64,000 nt of DNA. Source: Stenotrophomonas sp. MMGLT7. Its GTDB lineage: Bacteria; Pseudomonadota; Gammaproteobacteria; Xanthomonadales; Xanthomonadaceae. The position numbers and the translations under genes were made by a program. Shown piece after piece: positions 9,580 to 19,622 of the stretch. The stretch lies in NCBI RefSeq assembly GCF_021168555.1, contig NZ_JAJOZS010000002.1, forward strand, positions 334,301-398,300, in the 5' to 3' direction. The notes under the pieces were generated by a model. That model was given only the letters and a program-made list of their open reading frames with translations, made no database searches and was not told the origin of the DNA. Each line of letters begins with the position of its first letter. Position 1 is the first letter of the stretch.

Positions 9580-10212
9580 TCAGCCAGTTGGCCCATCCTG
9601 CGGCCCCAGCAGCGCGTGGATCAGGGCGCCGTGGCGCAGCTGCTGCATCGGCCGCCGCAGGCGGCTGGCGGTGAAGATGGCGCACATCTCGCCGACGGCG
9701 GTGTCGAAATCCTCGTTGACGATGACGTAGTCGAACTCGTCGTAATGGGACATTTCCTCGTGTGCGGCGGCCAGGCGGCGCTGGATCACCGCCTCGCTGT
9801 CCTGCCCGCGCTTGCGCATGCGCTCCTCCAGCGCCCGGCGCGACGGCGGCAGGATGAAGATGCCGACCGCGTCGGGCACCTGCGCGCGCACCTGGCGCGC
9901 GCCCTGCCAGTCGATCTCCAGCAGCACGTCGCGCCCGGCCGCCAGCTGCGGTTCCACCGACTGGCGGGCGGTGCCCTTCCAGTCCTCGTGGACCTTGGCG
10001 TACTCGAAGAAATCGCCCGCGCCGATCATCCGCTCGAACTCGGCGGAGGTGACGAAGTGGTAGTGCCGCCCCTGCTCCTCGCCCGGGCGCGGCCCGCGCG
10101 AGGTGAAGGAAATGGACAGGCAGATGTCGGCATCGCGCGCCAGGGCGGCGTTGACGATGCTGCTTTTGCCGGCGCCGGAAGGGGCCGCGACGATGTAGAG
10201 GGTACCGCGCAT
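9580..10212 (-). CDS. gmk: Guanylate kinase
   Basis: 210 aa. P-loop APSGAGKSS at residues 10-18, then [20 protein letters not shown] with the GMP-binding arginine and tyrosine, and the [15 protein letters not shown] segment. It phosphorylates GMP to GDP. The start at 10212 gives [18 protein letters not shown], the expected beginning; a longer open frame upstream overlaps yicC antisense and is not real. Gene order yicC, gmk, rpoZ, spoT on the same strand suggests linked expression, interrupted by a heptamer repeat after yicC. Confidence 0.96.
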   Translation of the reverse strand: MRGTLYIVAAPSGAGKSSIVNAALARDADICLSISFTSRGPRPGEEQGRHYHFVTSAEFERMIGAGDFFEYAKVHEDWKGTARQSVEPQLAAGRDVLLEIDWQGARQVRAQVPDAVGIFILPPSRRALEERMRKRGQDSEAVIQRRLAAAHEEMSHYDEFDYVIVNEDFDTAVGEMCAIFTASRLRRPMQQLRHGALIHALLGPQDGPTG

Positions 10213-10220
10213 GTTAGAGC

Positions 10221-10340
10221 CGGGATTGGGGATTGGGGATTGGGGGTTCGACGACGACGACACCAGGACGGGCATCGAGATCGGAGCCGCCGGAATCCTA
10301 ACGCTTTTGCGAATCCCGAATCTCCGATCCCGAATCCCGG
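10221..10340. repeat. Heptamer inverted-repeat element (copy 3)
   Basis: Left array at 10221-10247 and complementary right array at 10311-10340 with a 63-bp centre. It occupies almost the whole yicC-gmk gap and ends at the base before the yicC stop codon. Confidence 0.85.
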
Positions 10341-11201
10341 CTATTCCAAGTTCTGCACCTGTTCGCGGATCTGGTCGATCAGCACCTTCAGCTCCACCGA
10401 GGCGTTGGAGGTACGGCTGTCCACCGACTTGGAGCCCAGGGTGTTGGCCTCGCGGTTGAACTCCTGCAGCAGGAAGTCCAGGCGCCGGCCGACCGGCTCG
10501 CGCTGGCGCAGCACGCGGCGGATCTCGACGACGTGGCTGTCCAGCCGGTCCAGTTCCTCGTCCACGTCCAGCTTCTGCAGCCAAAGCACCAGTTCCTGCT
10601 CGGCGCGGCCCGGATCGACCGGGTGCGGCAGGTCGGCCAGGCGCGCGGCGAGCTTGGCGCGCTGGCCCTCGCGGATGACCGGGATCAGCTCGCGCACGGC
10701 CGCGGCGATGCCGGCGATGGCATCCACGCGCTCGGAGATGGCGGCGGCGAGCTTGCCGCCCTCGCGCTCGCGCGCGGCGACGAACTGGTCGAGCACCTCG
10801 TCCAGCAGCGCCAGCGCCTCGGCCTGCAGCGCGGCGGCATCGGCCTGCGCGCCCTGCAGCACGCCCGGCAGCTGCAGCAGGTCGGCGAACTGCACGCGCA
10901 GGTGCGGGAACTTCGCATCCAGCCGCAGCGCCAGCTCGCCCAGCTGCGCCAGCAGCGGCTCGTTCACCGCCAGCGAGGTCGCCGCCTCGGGCGCGCGCAG
11001 GCGCAGCACCAGGTCGAGCTTGCCGCGGCTGACGCGCGCGGCGACGCGCTCGCGCAGCTGCGGCTCCAGCGCGCGCAGTTCCTCGGGCAGGCGCACGCCC
11101 ACTTCCAGGAAACGGTGGTTGACCGAGCGCAGCTCGCAAGCGAGCGTGCCCCAGGACGTGCTGCGTTCACCGCCGGCGAAGGCGGTCATGCTACGGATCA
11201 T
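10341..11201 (-). CDS. yicC: YicC family endoribonuclease
   Basis: 286 aa, opening [10 protein letters not shown] and ending [38 protein letters not shown], both diagnostic of the YicC/DUF1732 family. E. coli YicC has been reported as an endoribonuclease affecting the small RNA RyhB. The middle is alpha-helical. It is divergent from rph, which starts 111 bases away; the yicC/rph divergent pair is conserved in many gamma-proteobacteria. Confidence 0.92.
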   Translation of the reverse strand: MIRSMTAFAGGERSTSWGTLACELRSVNHRFLEVGVRLPEELRALEPQLRERVAARVSRGKLDLVLRLRAPEAATSLAVNEPLLAQLGELALRLDAKFPHLRVQFADLLQLPGVLQGAQADAAALQAEALALLDEVLDQFVAAREREGGKLAAAISERVDAIAGIAAAVRELIPVIREGQRAKLAARLADLPHPVDPGRAEQELVLWLQKLDVDEELDRLDSHVVEIRRVLRQREPVGRRLDFLLQEFNREANTLGSKSVDSRTSNASVELKVLIDQIREQVQNLE

Positions 11202-11311
11202 GCGATTTCCACGGCAGGCGAAACCGGCAATGGTACCCTAGGCGTCCCGGAAGCCGGCCTTCGACCTGCCGCCCGGGCCGCTCACATCACTCCCGAATTC
11301 CCGGATCCCGA

Positions 11312-12037
11312 ATGCCCTTCTCACGTCCCAGCGGCCGCACGGCCGAGCAGTTGCGTCCCGTCACCATCGAACGCGCCTTCACCCGCCACGCCGAGGGCTC
11401 GGTGCTGGTGAGCTTCGGCGACACCCGGGTGCTGTGCACCGCCAGCGTCGACAACAAGGTGCCGGCGTTCATGCGCGGCAAGGGCGAAGGCTGGGTGACC
11501 GCCGAGTACGGCATGCTGCCGCGCTCCACCCACACCCGCAGCGACCGCGAGGCCGCTCGCGGCAAGCAGGGCGGGCGCACGCTGGAGATCCAGCGCCTGA
11601 TCGGCCGCGCGCTGCGCGCCTGCGTGGACCGCAAGGCGCTGGGCGAGCGCACCATCACCCTGGACTGCGACGTGCTGCAGGCCGACGGCGGCACCCGCAC
11701 CGCGGCGATCACCGGCGCCTACGTGGCGCTGGTGGATGCGGTCAACTTGCTGCGCAGGCGCGGCGACATCAAGAAGCACCCGCTGGTGGGCGCTGTGGCC
11801 GCGGTCTCGGTCGGCGTCTATCGCGGCGTGCCGGTGCTGGACCTGGACTACGCCGAGGACAGCGACTGCGACACCGACATGAACGTGGTCATGAACGACG
11901 GCGGCGGCTTCATCGAGCTGCAGGGTACCGCCGAAGGCCATGCCTTCCGCCGCGACGAACTCGACGCGCTGCTGGCGCTGGCCGAGCATGGCATCGGCGA
12001 ACTGCTGGCCGCCCAACAGGCCGCGCTGACGGCATGA
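11312..12037 (+). CDS. rph: Ribonuclease PH
   Basis: 241 aa. It begins [43 protein letters not shown] and contains the RNase PH stretch around [30 protein letters not shown] and [19 protein letters not shown]. It is the phosphate-dependent 3'-5' exoribonuclease that trims tRNA 3' ends. The stop overlaps the next gene's start as ATGA, making rph-VOC-rdgB a translationally coupled operon. Confidence 0.96.
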   Translation: MPFSRPSGRTAEQLRPVTIERAFTRHAEGSVLVSFGDTRVLCTASVDNKVPAFMRGKGEGWVTAEYGMLPRSTHTRSDREAARGKQGGRTLEIQRLIGRALRACVDRKALGERTITLDCDVLQADGGTRTAAITGAYVALVDAVNLLRRRGDIKKHPLVGAVAAVSVGVYRGVPVLDLDYAEDSDCDTDMNVVMNDGGGFIELQGTAEGHAFRRDELDALLALAEHGIGELLAAQQAALTA

Positions 12038-12426
12038 AGCGCCGCATCGCGCTGACCACGCTGCTGGTGGCCGACTACGAGGCCGCCATCGCCTGGTACA
12101 CCCGCGCGCTCGGCTTCCACCTGCTGGAAGACCGGGACCTGGGCGGCGGCAAGCGCTGGGTGGTGATCGGCCCGGGCGATGCGCAGGACGCGGCGCTGCT
12201 GCTGGCCCAGCCCGGCGACGATCGCCAGCGCGCACGCATCGGCGACCAGACCGGCGGGCGCGTGGATCATTTCCTGTACACCGACGACTTCCGCCGCGAC
12301 CACGCCGCGATGCTGGCACAGGGCGTCGAATTCCTCGAAACCCCGCGCCAGGAGGCCTACGGCACGGTGGCGGTGTTCCGCGACCTGTACGGCACCCGCT
12401 GGGACCTGCTGGAACCGAAACGATGA
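12034..12426 (+). CDS. VOC-superfamily (glyoxalase-like) protein
   Basis: 130 aa. Two beta-alpha-beta modules of the vicinal oxygen chelate fold: [32 protein letters not shown] at the N-terminus and [17 protein letters not shown] at the C-terminus. Such proteins bind a divalent metal and include glyoxalase I, dioxygenases and resistance proteins; the substrate cannot be assigned. It overlaps rph upstream and rdgB downstream, each by four bases (ATGA), so it is co-translated with RNA/nucleotide housekeeping enzymes. Confidence 0.85.
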   Translation: MKRRIALTTLLVADYEAAIAWYTRALGFHLLEDRDLGGGKRWVVIGPGDAQDAALLLAQPGDDRQRARIGDQTGGRVDHFLYTDDFRRDHAAMLAQGVEFLETPRQEAYGTVAVFRDLYGTRWDLLEPKR

Positions 12427-13022
12427 AGAAACTGGTACTGGCCAGCGGCAACGCCGGCAAGCTGGAGGAACTGCGGGCCATGCTCGCCGCGCTGCCGCTG
12501 CAGATCGTGGCGCAGGGCGAGCTGGGCGTGGAGGACGTGCCGGAAACCGGCCTGACCTTCGTCGAGAACGCGCTGATCAAGGCCCGCCACGCCACCGCGG
12601 CGACCGGCCTGCCGGCGCTGGCCGACGACTCCGGGCTGATCGTCGATGCACTCGATGGCGCCCCCGGACTGTACAGCGCCCGCTACGCCGGCAGCCCGAC
12701 CGATGCCGCCGCCAACAACGCCAAGCTGCTGCAGGCGATGCGCGACATTCCCGCCGAACGCCGCCAGGCGCGCTTCTACGCGGTGATCGTGCTGCTGCGC
12801 CATCCCGCCGATCCACAGCCGCTGATCGCCGAGGGCAGCTGGGAAGGCGAGATCACCTTCGCCCCGCGTGGAAACGGCGGCTTCGGCTACAACCCGGTGT
12901 TCCTGGATCCGGCCCACGGCCTGACCGCCGCGGAGATGAGCGCCGAGCTGAAGAACCGACTCAGCCATCGCGGCAAGGCGCTGGCGGCATTGCGGCAGCG
13001 GCTGGCAGGGCAGGGCCTGTAG
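12423..13022 (+). CDS. rdgB: dITP/XTP pyrophosphatase (RdgB/HAM1)
   Basis: 199 aa. The N-terminal VLASGNAGKLEEL is the SGNxGK signature; LPALADDSGLIVDALDGAPGLYSARYAG and the C-terminal GGFGYNPVF/SHRGKAL complete the active site. It removes deaminated purine nucleoside triphosphates, preventing mutagenic incorporation. Last gene of the rph-VOC-rdgB operon; a heptamer inverted repeat follows immediately. Confidence 0.95.
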   Translation: MKKLVLASGNAGKLEELRAMLAALPLQIVAQGELGVEDVPETGLTFVENALIKARHATAATGLPALADDSGLIVDALDGAPGLYSARYAGSPTDAAANNAKLLQAMRDIPAERRQARFYAVIVLLRHPADPQPLIAEGSWEGEITFAPRGNGGFGYNPVFLDPAHGLTAAEMSAELKNRLSHRGKALAALRQRLAGQGL

Positions 13023-13027
13023 GAGCC

Positions 13028-13112
13028 GGGATTCGGGATTGGAGATTCGGGATTCGCAAAAGCGGGTCAGTGCGGTTTGTTACAAATCCCCAATCCCGAA
13101 TCCCCAATCCCC
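13028..13112. repeat. Heptamer inverted-repeat element (copy 4)
   Basis: Left array 13028-13054 and complementary right array 13085-13112. It lies between rdgB and hemW and ends 10 bases before the hemW start, so it contributes the hemW leader. Confidence 0.85.
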
Positions 13113-13122
13113 GACCACCCCC

Positions 13123-14274
13123 ATGCTGATCCCGCCGCCCCTGTCGCTATACGTCCACCTGCCCTGGTGCGTGCGCAAGTGCCCGTACTGCGATTTCAAC
13201 TCGCATGCGGCCAAGGGCGCGCTGCCGTTCGACGACTACGTCGATGCGCTGATCCGCGACCTCGACTTCGACCTGCCGCTGGTCTGGGGCCGGGTGGTGC
13301 ATTCGGTGTTCTTCGGCGGCGGCACGCCGAGCCTGTTCCCGCCCGAGGCGATCGACCGCTTCCTGCAGGCGGCCAGCGCACGGCTGCGCTTCGCGCCGAA
13401 CCTCGAGATCACCCTGGAGGCCAACCCCGGCACCGCCGAGCACGGCCGCTTCGACCGCTACCGCGCCGCCGGGGTCAACCGCATCAGCTTCGGCATCCAG
13501 AGCTTCGACGATGACGCGCTCGGGCGCCTGGGCCGCATCCACGACAGCGCCGAGGCCGAGCGCGCGGTCAGGCTGGCGCAGGATGCCGGCTACGACAACT
13601 TCAACATCGACCTGATGTATGCGCTGCCGCAGCAGACCCTGGCGCAGGCCGAGGCCGACCTGGAGCGCGCCTTCGCGCTGCAGCCCACCCACCTGAGCCA
13701 TTACCAGCTGACGCTGGAGCCCAACACCGTGTTCTTCGCCCGGCCGCCGCGCGGGATCCCCGACGAGGACGCGGCCTGGGACATGCAGGAGCATTGCCAG
13801 GCGCTGCTGGCCGCGGCCGGCTACGCGCAGTACGAGGTCAGCGCCTACGCCCGGCCGGGGCGGCAGTGCGCGCACAACCTCAACTACTGGAACTTCGGCG
13901 ACTACCTGGGCATCGGCGCCGGCGCCCACGGCAAGATCAGCTCCGGCGCCGGGCAATCGATCCTGCGCCGCTGGAAGCTCAAGCACCCGCAGCACTACCT
14001 CGCCCACGCCGGCAGCGCGCAGGCCATCGGCGGCGACGAGGTCCTGCCGGTGCAGCGGCTGCCGTTCGAGTTCATGCTCAACGCCCTGCGCCTCAACGAT
14101 GGCTTCTCGCTGCGCGACTTCCAGGCGCGCACCGGGCTCGGCCGCGGCGACATCGCCCCTGCGCTGGAACGCGCCATCGCCAATGGATGGCTGCAGGTGG
14201 CCGGCGACCGAGTGCAGCCGACCGAGCTGGGCCGGCGCTTCACCAACGACGTGATCGAGCTGTTCCTGGCCTGA
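13123..14274 (+). CDS. hemW: Radical SAM heme chaperone HemW
   Basis: 383 aa. The radical SAM cysteines are Cys16, Cys20 and Cys23 in WCVRKCPYCDF, followed by FFGGGTPSLFPPEAI and the C-terminal HemN_C domain. HemW-type proteins have a Cys-x3-Cys-x2-Cys cluster and lack the extra cysteine of HemN; they bind heme and act as heme chaperones. The frame upstream runs through a heptamer repeat, so the ATG at 13123 (MLIPPPLSLYVHLPWC) is chosen. hemW next to rdgB is common in gamma-proteobacteria. Confidence 0.94.
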   Translation: MLIPPPLSLYVHLPWCVRKCPYCDFNSHAAKGALPFDDYVDALIRDLDFDLPLVWGRVVHSVFFGGGTPSLFPPEAIDRFLQAASARLRFAPNLEITLEANPGTAEHGRFDRYRAAGVNRISFGIQSFDDDALGRLGRIHDSAEAERAVRLAQDAGYDNFNIDLMYALPQQTLAQAEADLERAFALQPTHLSHYQLTLEPNTVFFARPPRGIPDEDAAWDMQEHCQALLAAAGYAQYEVSAYARPGRQCAHNLNYWNFGDYLGIGAGAHGKISSGAGQSILRRWKLKHPQHYLAHAGSAQAIGGDEVLPVQRLPFEFMLNALRLNDGFSLRDFQARTGLGRGDIAPALERAIANGWLQVAGDRVQPTELGRRFTNDVIELFLA

Positions 14275-14404
14275 ACGCGCCGCCTGCTGCCCGAGTGCGA
14301 CAGGCAGGCCCGCCATCGCGCCGGCTCGCTCCCGAAGACTGCGGCAGCCGGCCGATTGCGGCAGAATTGCGCTTTGCCCTCGCAACAACGAAGAGACCGC
14401 CGCA

Positions 14405-15727
<1,323 letters not shown>

Positions 15728-15755
15728 GCAATCCCGACAGGCATGTGCAACCCCC

Positions 15756-15825
15756 TGTAGGAGCGACTTCAGTCGCGATGAAGCTTTACCGGTAAATCCC
15801 CATCGCGACTGAAGTCGCTCCTACA
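15756..15825. repeat. REP-like palindrome (copy 1), overlapping the pepP stop
   Basis: A 70-bp element with terminal inverted repeats GTAGGAGCGACTTCAGTCGC around an imperfect centre. It separates convergent pepQ and pepP. Its right end supplies the pepP stop codon (TAG at 15821-15823 on the minus strand). Confidence 0.9.
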
Positions 15826-17176
15826 GATCGCCCGGTCGCTGCAGGGCCTGGCCGCGATCGGCCATCACCGCCTCGATCTCGTCGGCACTGCGCGCCAGCG
15901 CGGCAGTCAATACGCGATGGCCGTCCCCGGTGATGACCACGTCGTCCTCGGTGCGGATGCCGATGCCGCGCCAGCGGGCATCCACCGAGGTGTCGTCCGG
16001 GCGGACGTAGATACCGGGTTCGACCGTGAACACCATCCCCGGCTCCAGCAGCCGCGACTCGCCGGCGAGCTGGTAGTCGCCGACGTCGTGCACGTCCAGC
16101 CCCAGCCAGTGCCCGGTCTTGTGCGGGTAGAAGCGCCGGTAGCTGCGCTCCACCAGGTTCGGTTCCAGCCGGCCCTTGAGCAGGCCGAGTTGCAGCAGGC
16201 CCTCGGTGAGCACCTCGATCGCGGCCAGGTGGCCATCCTCGTAGGCGATGCCGGGCCGCGCCTGTTCCAGTGCCGCGGCCTGCATCCGCCCCACCAGGTC
16301 GTGCAGCGCGCGCTGCTCGCGGCTGAAGCGGCCGCTCACCGGGAACGTGCGGCTGATGTCGGCGGCGTAGCCGCGGTACTCGGCACCGGCATCGACCAGC
16401 ACCAGATCGCCGTCGCCGCAGCGTGAATTGTTGGCACGATAGTGCAGCACGCAGCCGTTGCCGCCGGCACCGACGATGCTGCCATAGGCCGGCCAGGCGT
16501 CGGCGGCGCGGAACTCGCGTTCGATCTCGGCCTGCAGCTGGTACTCGTGCACGCCCGGACGCACCGCGCGCATCGCCGCCAGGTGCGCACGAACGCTGAC
16601 GTCGGCGGCCTGCTGCATCAGCGCGATCTCGGCCGGCGACTTGAACAGGCGCTGCTCGTGCAGCAGGTGGCCCAGCTCCAGGAACTCGTGCGGCGGCTGC
16701 GCGCCGTGGCGTACCTGCGCACGCACGCGGTTGACCCAGCCGATCAGCTTGAGGTCGAAGTCGGCATCGCGACCGAAGTGGTAGTACACCCGCGAGCGCC
16801 CTTCCAGCAGTCCGGGCAGGATCTCGTCGAGGTCGTCGATGGGATAGGCATCGTCCATGCCGTAGCGCTCGACCACGCCCTCGGGGCCGGCGCGCGGACC
16901 GTCCCAGGCCTCGCGCTCGGGATCGCGGTCGCGGCAGAACAGGATGACCTCGCCATGGCGGCGGCCGGGCACCAGCACCAGCACCGCATCGGCTTCCTCG
17001 AACCCGCTCAGGTACCAGAAGTCCGAGTCCTGCCGGTACGGATAGAAGGTGTCGTGGCTGCGCACGCGCTCGGGCGCGGCCGGCAGCACCAGGATGGCGT
17101 TCTCGCCGGCCATCCCCATCAGTTGCCGGCGACGGCGCGCGTACTCGGCCGTACCGATCCCGGTGCGCCGCTTCAT
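15821..17176 (-). CDS. pepP: Aminopeptidase P (Xaa-Pro aminopeptidase)
   Basis: 451 aa. N-terminal AMP_N domain (MKRRTGIGTAEYARRRRQL, DFWYLSGFEEADAVLVLVPG) and a C-terminal M24B catalytic domain with metal ligands in LVDAGAEYRGYAADISRTF, HKTGHWLGLDVHDVGDY, TVEPGIY and GIGIRTEDDVV. It removes an N-terminal residue preceding proline. The start at 17176 overlaps the UPF0149 stop by one base (TGATG). The stop codon is inside a REP palindrome, so the last residues (GDL) may derive from the insertion. Confidence 0.94.
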   Translation of the reverse strand: MKRRTGIGTAEYARRRRQLMGMAGENAILVLPAAPERVRSHDTFYPYRQDSDFWYLSGFEEADAVLVLVPGRRHGEVILFCRDRDPEREAWDGPRAGPEGVVERYGMDDAYPIDDLDEILPGLLEGRSRVYYHFGRDADFDLKLIGWVNRVRAQVRHGAQPPHEFLELGHLLHEQRLFKSPAEIALMQQAADVSVRAHLAAMRAVRPGVHEYQLQAEIEREFRAADAWPAYGSIVGAGGNGCVLHYRANNSRCGDGDLVLVDAGAEYRGYAADISRTFPVSGRFSREQRALHDLVGRMQAAALEQARPGIAYEDGHLAAIEVLTEGLLQLGLLKGRLEPNLVERSYRRFYPHKTGHWLGLDVHDVGDYQLAGESRLLEPGMVFTVEPGIYVRPDDTSVDARWRGIGIRTEDDVVITGDGHRVLTAALARSADEIEAVMADRGQALQRPGDL

Positions 17177-17724
17177 CAGTTCAGGCGCTGGCGGTGGCGC
17201 GCCCCGAGGACGCGGTCGCTGTGCAGCAGCAGCACGGCCACGCGCACGAACTCCTCGATCTCGGCCAGCGCCGATTCGTCCTCCTCGGCGCTCTCGAACT
17301 CCTCGCCCGCGGCCTGGGCCAGGCGCGCCAGGTCGTTCAGCGCCTCCTCGGACTCCTCCGACAGCGCCGGCTGGCCGCCCGCGGCAAGGCCGAAGCCGCC
17401 CAGGAAGGCCCGGCACCATTCGAACAGCGCCGCGGTGCGCTGCGCCAGCTCGGCATCGTCGCCAGCCAGCAGCAGTTCGAAGGCGAAGTCCCGGTTCTCC
17501 AGCTGTTCGGCCGTGGCCTGGCGCATGCGGTCCAGGGCATCCCCTGGCGACGGCTCCGGCAGGTCCTCGTCGGCCATCACCTTCGCCGGCCAGCCAGCCA
17601 CGTCGGCGCCGCCGCCGCCGGCCAGCCAGCCGCACAGCGCACCGTGCAGTTCGGAGACGCTCGCGGCAAGGCCCAGCTGGCGGCTGGCCTGTTCGAGTTC
17701 GGTGACTTCGGGCAGTTCGGTCAT
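17176..17724 (-). CDS. UPF0149 (YgfB/YecA-like) protein
   Basis: 182 aa, all-helical and acidic, with the family pattern LHGALCGWLAGGG near residue 27 and WCRAFLGGFGLA in the middle. The E. coli homologue YgfB lies beside pepP in the same order, as here. Pseudomonas YgfB has been linked to regulation of a beta-lactamase pathway, but the general function is not settled. One-base overlap with pepP indicates coupling. The leader carries three tandem copies of GTGACGGC (17751-17774). Confidence 0.88.
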   Translation of the reverse strand: MTELPEVTELEQASRQLGLAASVSELHGALCGWLAGGGGADVAGWPAKVMADEDLPEPSPGDALDRMRQATAEQLENRDFAFELLLAGDDAELAQRTAALFEWCRAFLGGFGLAAGGQPALSEESEEALNDLARLAQAAGEEFESAEEDESALAEIEEFVRVAVLLLHSDRVLGARHRQRLN

Positions 17725-17902
17725 GCGGATTTCCAGTGTCGGGCGGAGCCGTGACGGCGTGACGGCGTGACGGCGGCATCGGTTAGTGTAGGGCGTGTCA
17801 TCGATTCCCGGACAGCTCGTGCCGTCCGGAAACCGACGCCTGCACCGGGTGCCACCATCGGCGCCTTGACCGCCATCGCGCCCCATGCCTATCGTGCCGC
17901 CT

Positions 17903-18124
17903 ATGGACAACGCCGATATCCTCGCCCAGTTGCAAGCCCTGTCGGCCCGCATCCAGTTGCTGGCCGAGCGCAGCCAGCGGCTGGCCGAGGAGAACCGCAG
18001 CCTGCGCCAGCAGCACGAGCAGTTGCTGGGCGAACGCTCGCAACTGCTGAGCAAGAACGAGCAGGCGCGCTCGCGCGTGGAGGCCATGATCACCCGGCTC
18101 AAGTCGCTGGAGCAGCACACGTGA
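17903..18124 (+). CDS. TIGR02449-type coiled-coil protein
   Basis: 73 aa from the ATG at 17903 (MDNADILAQLQALS); almost entirely a leucine-heptad coiled coil from residue 5 to 68. This small family is found directly upstream of zapA in gamma-proteobacteria and resembles cell-division coiled-coil proteins such as ZapB; the role is inferred from position. The stop overlaps the zapA start (GTGA), so the two are co-translated. Confidence 0.82.
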   Translation: MDNADILAQLQALSARIQLLAERSQRLAEENRSLRQQHEQLLGERSQLLSKNEQARSRVEAMITRLKSLEQHT

Positions 18125-18420
18125 GCACTACCGCACCGGTCAGCGTCCGCATCCTCGACCGCGAGTACACCGTGGGCGTGGAGGAGAACGAGCGCGACAG
18201 CCTCACCGCCGCCGCGCGCCTGCTCGACCTGCGCATGCGCGAGATCCGCGGCAGCAACCGCATGGCCGGGGTGGACCGCATCGCCGTGCTGGCCGCGCTC
18301 AACCTGGCGCACGAACTGCAGCAGCTGCGCGACGATCAGGCGCAGACCCAGCGCGAGCTGGCGCGCACGCTGGACGAGCTCAACCGCCAGCTCGATCGCG
18401 CCACCCATACGCTGGACTGA
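18121..18420 (+). CDS. zapA: Cell division protein ZapA
   Basis: 99 aa starting at a GTG (VSTTAPVSVRILDREYTVGVEENERDSLTAAARLLD), with the ZapA globular N-domain and a C-terminal coiled coil (LNLAHELQQLRDDQAQTQRELARTLDELNRQLD). ZapA crosslinks FtsZ protofilaments at the Z-ring. Its place just before 6S RNA and the formyl-THF ligase is conserved in gamma-proteobacteria. Confidence 0.94.
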   Translation: MSTTAPVSVRILDREYTVGVEENERDSLTAAARLLDLRMREIRGSNRMAGVDRIAVLAALNLAHELQQLRDDQAQTQRELARTLDELNRQLDRATHTLD

Positions 18421-18505
18421 AGCCCAATACGCGCGGCGATTGGAAAAATGAATCCGCAGGGAACGGGAACAGTTCTGTCGCACTAGCCAGATCGCGGCAG
18501 CCGGC

Positions 18506-18511
18506 TATAAT
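18506..18511 (+). promoter_or_regulatory. ssrS: -10 element of the 6S RNA promoter
   Basis: A perfect TATAAT in the sequence GGCTATAATCGGCTTGCG sets the transcription start near 18518-18520, exactly where the 6S RNA stem begins. No clear -35 is visible. Confidence 0.7.
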
Positions 18512-18518
18512 CGGCTTG

Positions 18519-18708
18519 CGTTCTCTGCCGTGAACGACGGCGTGTGCAAACATTCGCCTTGTCCCTTAATGACGACCACGGGGGCGCGACGAAGCCGGGT
18601 GTGCAGGTCTGCCTTGCAGCGGAAAGCCCGATGGTTTCCCAGCGTCCCCACTTGAACCCCGGGTTCAAGGTCGTTTCGCACGCATCGTCATGGCGGAGAA
18701 TGCAATAT
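18519..18708 (+). ncRNA. ssrS: 6S RNA
   Basis: About 185-190 nt between zapA and the 5-formyl-THF cyclo-ligase gene, the conserved 6S locus. The ends pair (TTCTCTGCCGTG near 18521 with ATGGCGGAGAA near 18690), and the 3' half has the hallmark CTTGAACCCCGGGTTCAAGG hairpin (about 18652-18671), nearly identical to the E. coli 6S segment. A TATAAT box precedes and a strong terminator follows. 6S RNA mimics an open promoter and sequesters the sigma-70 holoenzyme in stationary phase. Exact ends are estimates. Confidence 0.9.
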
Positions 18709-18711
18709 TCC

Positions 18712-18744
18712 GGAACGGCGCCGAAAGGCGCCGTTCCTTTTTTT
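18712..18744 (+). terminator. ssrS: Intrinsic terminator of 6S RNA
   Basis: An 11-bp stem with a GAAA tetraloop (GGAACGGCGCC / GGCGCCGTTCC) followed by seven T residues; a textbook rho-independent terminator. Confidence 0.92.
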
Positions 18745-18805
18745 GTGCGGGCCTCTCGCACAATCCCGCATATCCCCATGCGTGCATGGTTGCCCCGCCC
18801 CGGCA

Positions 18806-18971
18806 CCGGTGTCGCGACAGCGCTCGAATGCCGGTAGTGCGCGCCGCCGTCGGCTTGCAGCGCAAGCCGCCGAACGCCACCAGGACTGCCCGTCCTGGCA
18901 AGTTCCGCAATGCGGCGATGCGAGTCGAGGACAGGTCCCGGACCGGCATTCGAGCGCGGTCGCGGCACGGG
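18806..18971. repeat. Structured inverted-repeat element with three internal hairpins
   Basis: A 30-bp arm at 18806-18835 pairs with 18942-18971 at 27 of 30 positions. Inside lie three perfect small hairpins: 18851-18858/18862-18869, 18880-18886/18892-18898 and 18905-18909/18911-18915. The fold resembles a multi-branched junction. It lies between 6S RNA and the cyclo-ligase gene; no open frame explains it. It could be a MITE-like element or a structured RNA. Confidence 0.6.
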
Positions 18972-19031
18972 AGTATTGGCTGCGGCCGCGCCGGCATCGA
19001 CAATGCCGGCGTACTCCACGGCCCACGCCCG

Positions 19032-19622
19032 ATGACCGCCCACGACCGCGACACCCTGCGCCGGCAGCTGCGCGAACGCCGCCGCGCCATTCCCGCCGCC
19101 GAACGCATCGCCGCCGCCGACGCACTGGCGCAGCGCCTGCTCGCCCTGCCCTTCGTCCCGGCCAGCGGCCACGTCGCCGGCTACTGGGCCGCGGACGGGG
19201 AGATCGCCCTGCACCGCTGGCAGCTGAGCCTGCCGGCCGGGGTCGTCTACTGCCTGCCGGTACTGCACGGGCAGGTCCTGCGCTTCGCCCCGTGGCGCCC
19301 CGGGCAGGCGCTGACGAGCAACCGCTTCGGCATCCCCGAGCCGGACATCGATCCGGCACAGGCGCTGCCGGCCGAGGCCATGGCGCTGGTGGCGATGCCG
19401 CTGGTCGGCTTCGACGGCGCCGGCAACCGGCTCGGCATGGGAGGCGGCTGGTATGATCGCAGCTTCGCTTTCCGGCAGCGCCAGGCGCCGCCGCCGTGGC
19501 TGGTCGGCGTCGGCTTCGCCGCGCAACGGCTGCCGTCGCTGGCCGTCGCCGGCTGGGACGTGCCGGCCGACGCGATCTGCACGGAACGCGAAACCCTCCT
19601 CCTGCAAAGCCCTTCCGCATGA
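19032..19622 (+). CDS. ygfA: 5-formyltetrahydrofolate cyclo-ligase
   Basis: 196 aa. It converts 5-formyl-THF to 5,10-methenyl-THF with ATP. Family features are RRQLRERRRAIP at the N-terminus, VAMPLVGFDGAGNRLGMGGGWYDRSF (nucleotide/metal loop) and the C-terminal PADAICTERETL. The start at 19032 gives the standard opening; the frame upstream runs through the inverted-repeat element and 6S RNA. In E. coli it is co-transcribed with 6S RNA; here a strong terminator separates them, so read-through or an own promoter is needed. It overlaps the EVE gene by ATGA. Confidence 0.93.
   Translation: MTAHDRDTLRRQLRERRRAIPAAERIAAADALAQRLLALPFVPASGHVAGYWAADGEIALHRWQLSLPAGVVYCLPVLHGQVLRFAPWRPGQALTSNRFGIPEPDIDPAQALPAEAMALVAMPLVGFDGAGNRLGMGGGWYDRSFAFRQRQAPPPWLVGVGFAAQRLPSLAVAGWDVPADAICTERETLLLQSPSA

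Noticed and set aside
15821-17779. Longer pepP with an extra N-terminal 200 residues
   Set aside because: The upstream frame is antisense-like sequence overlapping the UPF0149 gene; the start at 17176 with TGATG overlap fits the family length.
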